Positions 6,720 through 9,367 of a stretch of DNA of 9,367 nt are shown here, in pieces; positions within the stretch are counted from its first letter, which is position 1; each line of letters begins with the position of its first letter. The translations under genes and the position numbers were made by a program. This DNA comes from Phycisphaerae bacterium (lineage in GTDB: Bacteria > Planctomycetota > Phycisphaerae > SM23-33): the NCBI GenBank assembly GCA_030628445.1, contig DAOVQV010000038.1, forward strand, positions 1 through 9,367, in the 5' to 3' direction. A model generated the notes under the pieces. It made no database searches, was not told the DNA's origin, and saw nothing but the letters and a program-made list of their open reading frames with translations.

Positions 6720-6912
6720 TCTCGACATAATCTTGGGGTCTACTGTGAGCCAAGGGTGCGGCGGAGCCATTACGAACCGGGTGCGGATTAAGATCCAACG
6801 CGAACCGAAAAGTCCGCTGCAACGACGGTCCGATCGCCCAGCAAACCGCATCGCGGCAGCGTGAGCTTCGCAGTCGCCAGTCTGCAAGCTCATCTTGAAA
6901 GCAACGCAGGAT

Positions 6913-7641
6913 ATGGAAGTCTTACCGTCAATCGATCTGCGTGACGGGGATGTCGTCCGCCTTGCCCAAGGCGATTACGCCCGCCAGACGACCTATTCAT
7001 CCGATCCCCCGGCCGTGGCAGCCCAGTTGGCGGCCAGCGGCGCAAGATGGATCCACGTCGTCGACCTCGACGCCGCCAGGACCGGAAAACCGACCAACAC
7101 CGACGCGATCCGTGCAATTCGCCAGGGCGTCGACGTCAAGATCGAACTGGGCGGCGGCGCAAGGAACACTGAAACGATTGATTTCATGCTGGAAGCCCTC
7201 GCCGATCGTGTCGTGGTCGGCTCGGCAGCCCTGAAGAACTGGTCGTGGTTTGAGCGGCTCATCCAGCAGCGAGACGACCTCGCCGGGAGAATCGCACTTG
7301 GTCTCGACGCACGCGGCGGGACCCTGGCGACAGAAGGGTGGACCAAGCAGACCCAAACGACCCCACTGCAAATCGCTCAGCGCGTTACAGGGCTACCGCT
7401 GGGAGCAATCATCTATACCGACATCACTCGCGACGGTATGCTCGCCGGGCCGAACATCGAGGCAACGGCCGAGCTGGTGGCCGCCACCGACGTCCCGGTA
7501 ATCGCATCCGGAGGCGTAAGCTGCTTGCAGGACGTCCTGGAATGCAAGCGGATCGGCTGCGCGGGAGTAATCATCGGGCGCGCGTATTACGAACGAAAAA
7601 TTGATCTGCCCGACGCCGTCGAGGCAGCCCACAAGAACTAA
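6913..7641 (+). CDS. hisA: 1-(5-phosphoribosyl)-5-[(5-phosphoribosylamino)methylideneamino]imidazole-4-carboxamide isomerase
   Basis: HisA is the (beta-alpha)8-barrel isomerase that opens the ribose ring of ProFAR to PRFAR by an Amadori rearrangement, the fourth step of histidine synthesis, in the cytoplasm. The 242-residue product begins MEVLPSIDLRDGDVVRL, the family's usual N-terminus, with catalytic D8. The second catalytic aspartate is D132 in GLDARGG. The phosphate-binding segments are the GGGARN region in the first half, and YTDITRDGMLAGPN and IASGGVS in the second half. TRDGM-type sequence together with the SIDL start favours HisA over the related HisF. I chose ATG 6913, because an upstream in-frame TTG (6895) would add six residues before the conserved first strand. 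Neither start has a well-spaced Shine-Dalgarno. No other his gene is in the window, so the pathway is dispersed. The 193-base gap upstream contains no promoter I would defend. Confidence 0.95.
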   Translation: MEVLPSIDLRDGDVVRLAQGDYARQTTYSSDPPAVAAQLAASGARWIHVVDLDAARTGKPTNTDAIRAIRQGVDVKIELGGGARNTETIDFMLEALADRVVVGSAALKNWSWFERLIQQRDDLAGRIALGLDARGGTLATEGWTKQTQTTPLQIAQRVTGLPLGAIIYTDITRDGMLAGPNIEATAELVAATDVPVIASGGVSCLQDVLECKRIGCAGVIIGRAYYERKIDLPDAVEAAHKN

Positions 7642-7667
7642 TTCTTCTTCAGAACTGAAAAAAGTGT

Positions 7668-7694
7668 TTGATTATCCCCGGTTTCAGTTATTAT
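7668..7694 (+). promoter_or_regulatory. Candidate promoter for rho
   Basis: TTGATT (7668-7673) and TATTAT (7689-7694) are 15 bases apart, slightly short; TTTGAT one base earlier gives 16. The region is locally AT-rich against a GC-rich background. Initiation near 7701 would give a rho leader of roughly 114 bases, long enough for the autogenous control known for rho in other bacteria. No mechanism can be read from this leader. Confidence 0.45.
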
Positions 7695-7769
7695 GAATGC
7701 TACGTGGGGTAAACAAATGTCTTGATTCGCCCGTATGGATGGAGCGGGTCTCAATGATGGCGGGTTTCA
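7678..7769 (+). repeat. Three imperfect copies of a decamer in the rho promoter and leader
   Basis: GCGGGTCTCA (7744-7753) and GCGGGTTTCA (7760-7769) differ by one base and start 16 bases apart. A third, shorter match, CGGTTTCAG (7679-7687), falls in the spacer of the candidate rho promoter. They could be operator half-sites or chance. The window holds no obvious regulator for them. Confidence 0.3.
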
Positions 7770-7800
7770 GGAGTTAGACGTTTACATCCGCTTATTGCTA

Positions 7801-7806
7801 GGAAGG
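7801..7806 (+). promoter_or_regulatory. Ribosome binding site of rho
   Basis: GGAAGG lies eight bases before ATG 7815. An in-frame TGA at 7755 and the absence of any ATG, GTG or TTG between it and 7815 confirm this start and exclude a longer N-terminus. Confidence 0.7.
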
Positions 7807-7814
7807 TAACTCTT

Positions 7815-8972
7815 ATGGACCAAGTTTCAACGACCTCAGACAAGACGACCGATCCGGGCCTTGCCTCAGGCGTGCTTGAGGTAACTGAGAAGGGCTACGG
7901 TTTCCTGCGACAGTCGAAGAACGGTTATCGTGCAACGCCGGGAGACGTATTCGTCGGGAAGGATTTCATACGCCAGAGCTGGCTGCGAACGGGCCTGAGC
8001 ATCAAGGGCAAGGTGGTCCCGCCGGCCAAGAAAAAGGGCGGGCCAAGGCTTGAGGAAATAACCACGGTCAACGGGAAGCCGATAACCGACTACACCGACA
8101 TCGTTCCCTTCCAGGATCAGACTGTGGTCGATCCGCACCCGCAACTGAAGCTCGAGACTGACGACGGGCCGATGGAGATGCGCGTGTTGGATCTGATCTG
8201 TCCGGTGGGCAAGGGTCAGCGCGGGCTGATCGTCGCCCCGCCGCGATCGGGCAAGACCATTCTGCTTCAGCAGATCGCCAACGCCATCGGCGAGAACGAC
8301 CCGGAATGTTATGTGATGATCCTGCTGGTGGACGAGCGGCCCGAGGAGGTCACCGACTTCCGCCGCCAGTGCCTCAAGTCCGAAGTGGTCGCGTCCAACA
8401 ACGACCAGGAAGTGGCCAATCACGTCCGCGTCGCCGAGTTCACCATAGAACGGGCCAAGCGGATGGCTGAGATCGGCCAGGACGTTGTCGTGCTTTTGGA
8501 CAGCCTCACTCGCCTCGGACGCGCCTACAATCGCTACATCGAAACGTCGGGGCGGACCATGACCGGCGGCGTGGACATCCGGGCGCTGGAGAAACCCAAG
8601 CGCATGTTCGGAGCGGCCAGAAAAATCGAAGCCGCCGGGAGCTTGACAATCATGGCGACGGCCCTCATCGAGACGGGCAGCAGAATGGACGACCTGATCT
8701 TCGAGGAGTTCAAGGGCACCGGGAACATGGAACTCCAGCTCGACCGCAAGCTCGCCGAGCGACGGATCTGGCCGGCTATCGGAATCCCCCAGTCCGGGAC
8801 GAGAAAGGAAGAACTCCTCGTCGAGCCATGGGCCTTACCGAAGCTGCACATGCTCAGGCGGTACCTGTCCGGCCTGAACGTCGACGACGAGATGCCGCAA
8901 CTGCTCAAGGCCCTGGAGAAGTTCCCGAGCAACGAGGCCTTCCTGCGGCAGCTCGACGTGCAAAGCTACTAA
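7815..8972 (+). CDS. rho: Transcription termination factor Rho
   Basis: Rho is the hexameric RNA-dependent ATPase/helicase that releases transcripts from RNA polymerase. The 385-residue product is shorter than the 419 residues of E. coli Rho. It opens almost directly with the cold-shock-type RNA-binding domain (about 17-85; GVLEVTEKGYGFLR), without the N-terminal Rho_N helical domain. The ATPase core is intact: GKGQRGLIVAPPRSGKT with Walker A K147, then DERPEEVTDF, Walker B VVVLLDSLTRLGRAYN, the Q-loop TGGVD, MFGAARK and the R-loop region EEFKGTGNMEL. It closes with SGTRKEELL and a helical tail. The stretch after Walker A that reads VVASTFDEP in E. coli is VVASNNDQEV here. The start is fixed by GGAAGG and an upstream in-frame stop. 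The gene is probably transcribed alone between its own promoter and the hairpin at 8998-9032. Identity is certain; the consequences of the missing domain are inference. Confidence 0.97.
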   Translation: MDQVSTTSDKTTDPGLASGVLEVTEKGYGFLRQSKNGYRATPGDVFVGKDFIRQSWLRTGLSIKGKVVPPAKKKGGPRLEEITTVNGKPITDYTDIVPFQDQTVVDPHPQLKLETDDGPMEMRVLDLICPVGKGQRGLIVAPPRSGKTILLQQIANAIGENDPECYVMILLVDERPEEVTDFRRQCLKSEVVASNNDQEVANHVRVAEFTIERAKRMAEIGQDVVVLLDSLTRLGRAYNRYIETSGRTMTGGVDIRALEKPKRMFGAARKIEAAGSLTIMATALIETGSRMDDLIFEEFKGTGNMELQLDRKLAERRIWPAIGIPQSGTRKEELLVEPWALPKLHMLRRYLSGLNVDDEMPQLLKALEKFPSNEAFLRQLDVQSY

Positions 8973-8997
8973 AAGCCCCCACCAACAAACCCAAGAG

Positions 8998-9032
8998 AAC
9001 GGGCGGACCGCTTTTGCGGCGGTCCGCCCGTT
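8998..9032. terminator. Hairpin terminator between convergent rho and the HU-family gene
   Basis: A perfect 14-base-pair stem, AACGGGCGGACCGC (8998-9011) with its complement (9019-9032), encloses a 7-base loop TTTTGCG. It starts 26 bases after the rho stop and ends 42 bases before the stop of the convergent HU-family gene, so it can serve both. The following sequence (ATATCTTC on +, CTCTTGG on -) is a poor U-tract in either direction, so termination may be inefficient or may need a factor. Confidence 0.8.
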
Positions 9033-9074
9033 ATATCTTCACGACAACCTTACACTAGGCCGCCCGCGCCGAGA

Positions 9075-9367
9075 TTACAGCACAGCGTCCTTGGCGGCCT
9101 TTGCGATCCGGAATTTCAAGACGGTCTTGGCCGGAATGTGGATTTGCTCGCCCGTGGCGGGGTTGCGACCCATGCGTGCCTTTCGATTGACCAAGACAAG
9201 CTTACCGAGACCCGGAATGGTAAACCCGTTCTTCGCCTCCGTATAGGCAAGCTGCACAAGAGCATCCACAAAGGCAGCAGCTTCTTTCTTGTTGATGTCG
9301 CAGCCTTCGGCAAGGGCCGACAGCACCTGCGACTTGGTCAACGGTTTCCCCGCAGCTCTCGCGTTCG
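9075..9367 (-). CDS. HU-family DNA-binding protein, probably cut at its N-terminus by the window edge
   Basis: HU proteins are small dimeric nucleoid proteins that bend DNA. The 88 residues from TTG 9341 give a complete HU fold: two N-terminal helices (TKSQVLSALAE, then KKEAAAFVDAL), the turn with IPGLGKLVLV, the beta-arm RKARMGRNPATGEQ with the intercalating Pro in RNPATG, and the C-terminal helix ending in AAKDAVL. The frame stays open to the window edge and reads N-A-R-A-A-G-K-P before L-T-K. That looks like the end of a basic, Ala/Lys-rich extension of the kind I recall from planctomycete HU-like proteins, so the real start probably lies beyond 9367. The alternative is TTG 9341 with GGGGA five bases upstream acting as the ribosome binding site. 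The gene converges on rho with a shared hairpin between them. The family is clear, but I cannot tell HU from a paralogue, so I give no symbol. Confidence 0.88.
   Translation of the reverse strand, partial: NARAAGKPLTKSQVLSALAEGCDINKKEAAAFVDALVQLAYTEAKNGFTIPGLGKLVLVNRKARMGRNPATGEQIHIPAKTVLKFRIAKAAKDAVL

Noticed and set aside
6754..6786. GGGTGCGG repeated 25 bases apart in the gap before hisA
   Set aside because: Only eight bases, GC-rich, and no symmetry or promoter nearby; chance is a sufficient explanation.
6699..6893. A 64-codon - strand frame covering the gap before hisA
   Set aside because: It overlaps the end of the OmpA lipoprotein gene, has no protein-like features and no visible promoter or ribosome binding site.
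7644..7663. TTCAG-AA-CTGAA followed by an A run after hisA as a terminator
   Set aside because: The stem is only five base pairs with a 2-base loop, and the homopolymer on the + strand is A instead of T.
7697..7777. A 26-codon open frame (ATG 7697 to TAG 7775-7777) in the rho leader as a possible leader peptide
   Set aside because: Its ATG lies at or before the expected transcription start, it has no ribosome binding site, and its residues show no regulatory run. A chance frame is likelier.
1..9367. Mobile elements, CRISPR arrays, attachment sites, toxin-antitoxin or defence genes
   Set aside because: I looked for terminal inverted repeats, regularly spaced direct repeats, transposase or integrase motifs and short antitoxin-like pairs, and found none. 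All confident genes are core functions with similar composition.

Overview
This 9.4 kb, GC-rich window is densely packed with core genes and looks like ordinary chromosome from a free-living, peptidoglycan-containing Gram-negative bacterium. My best guess is a planctomycete (Planctomycetota, perhaps Phycisphaerae). The reasons are a fused AroD-AroE enzyme, a DUF4340 protein, an unusually long prepilin peptidase, biosynthetic genes scattered one per pathway instead of in operons, and an HU-type protein that seems to carry a basic N-terminal extension. That placement is inference from gene content; there is no rRNA here to settle it.

Layout, left to right, all on the + strand except the last gene. 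The 3' part of a DUF4340 gene (2-1210) enters from the left edge. It is followed by bifunctional 3-dehydroquinate dehydratase/shikimate dehydrogenase aroDE (1279-2814), argininosuccinate synthase argG (2924-4144), a 224-base gap with no confident gene (4145-4368), a type IV prepilin peptidase (4369-5565), a translationally coupled two-helix small membrane protein (5576-5860), an OmpA-domain lipoprotein (5985-6719), hisA (6913-7641) and transcription termination factor rho (7815-8972). A strong hairpin (8998-9032) separates rho from a convergent HU-family gene on the - strand (9075 to the right edge). No stretch above 300 bases lacks a gene.

The genes do not form one pathway. aroDE, argG and hisA each supply one step of aromatic, arginine or histidine synthesis. 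The prepilin peptidase with its small partner, and the OmpA lipoprotein, belong to the cell envelope and secretion machinery. rho and HU are information-processing genes. Candidate sigma-70-like promoters can be seen before aroDE, argG, the OmpA lipoprotein gene and rho, which suggests mostly single-gene or two-gene transcripts.

I found no mobile element, CRISPR array, tRNA, rRNA, defence cassette or clearly new system. The points most worth a second look are modest: a possible leaderless aroDE transcript, a Rho with no N-terminal Rho_N domain and an altered conserved segment, a 189-residue gap between the catalytic aspartates of the prepilin peptidase, repeated decamers in the rho promoter and leader, and the undecided coding content of the argG/prepilin peptidase gap.
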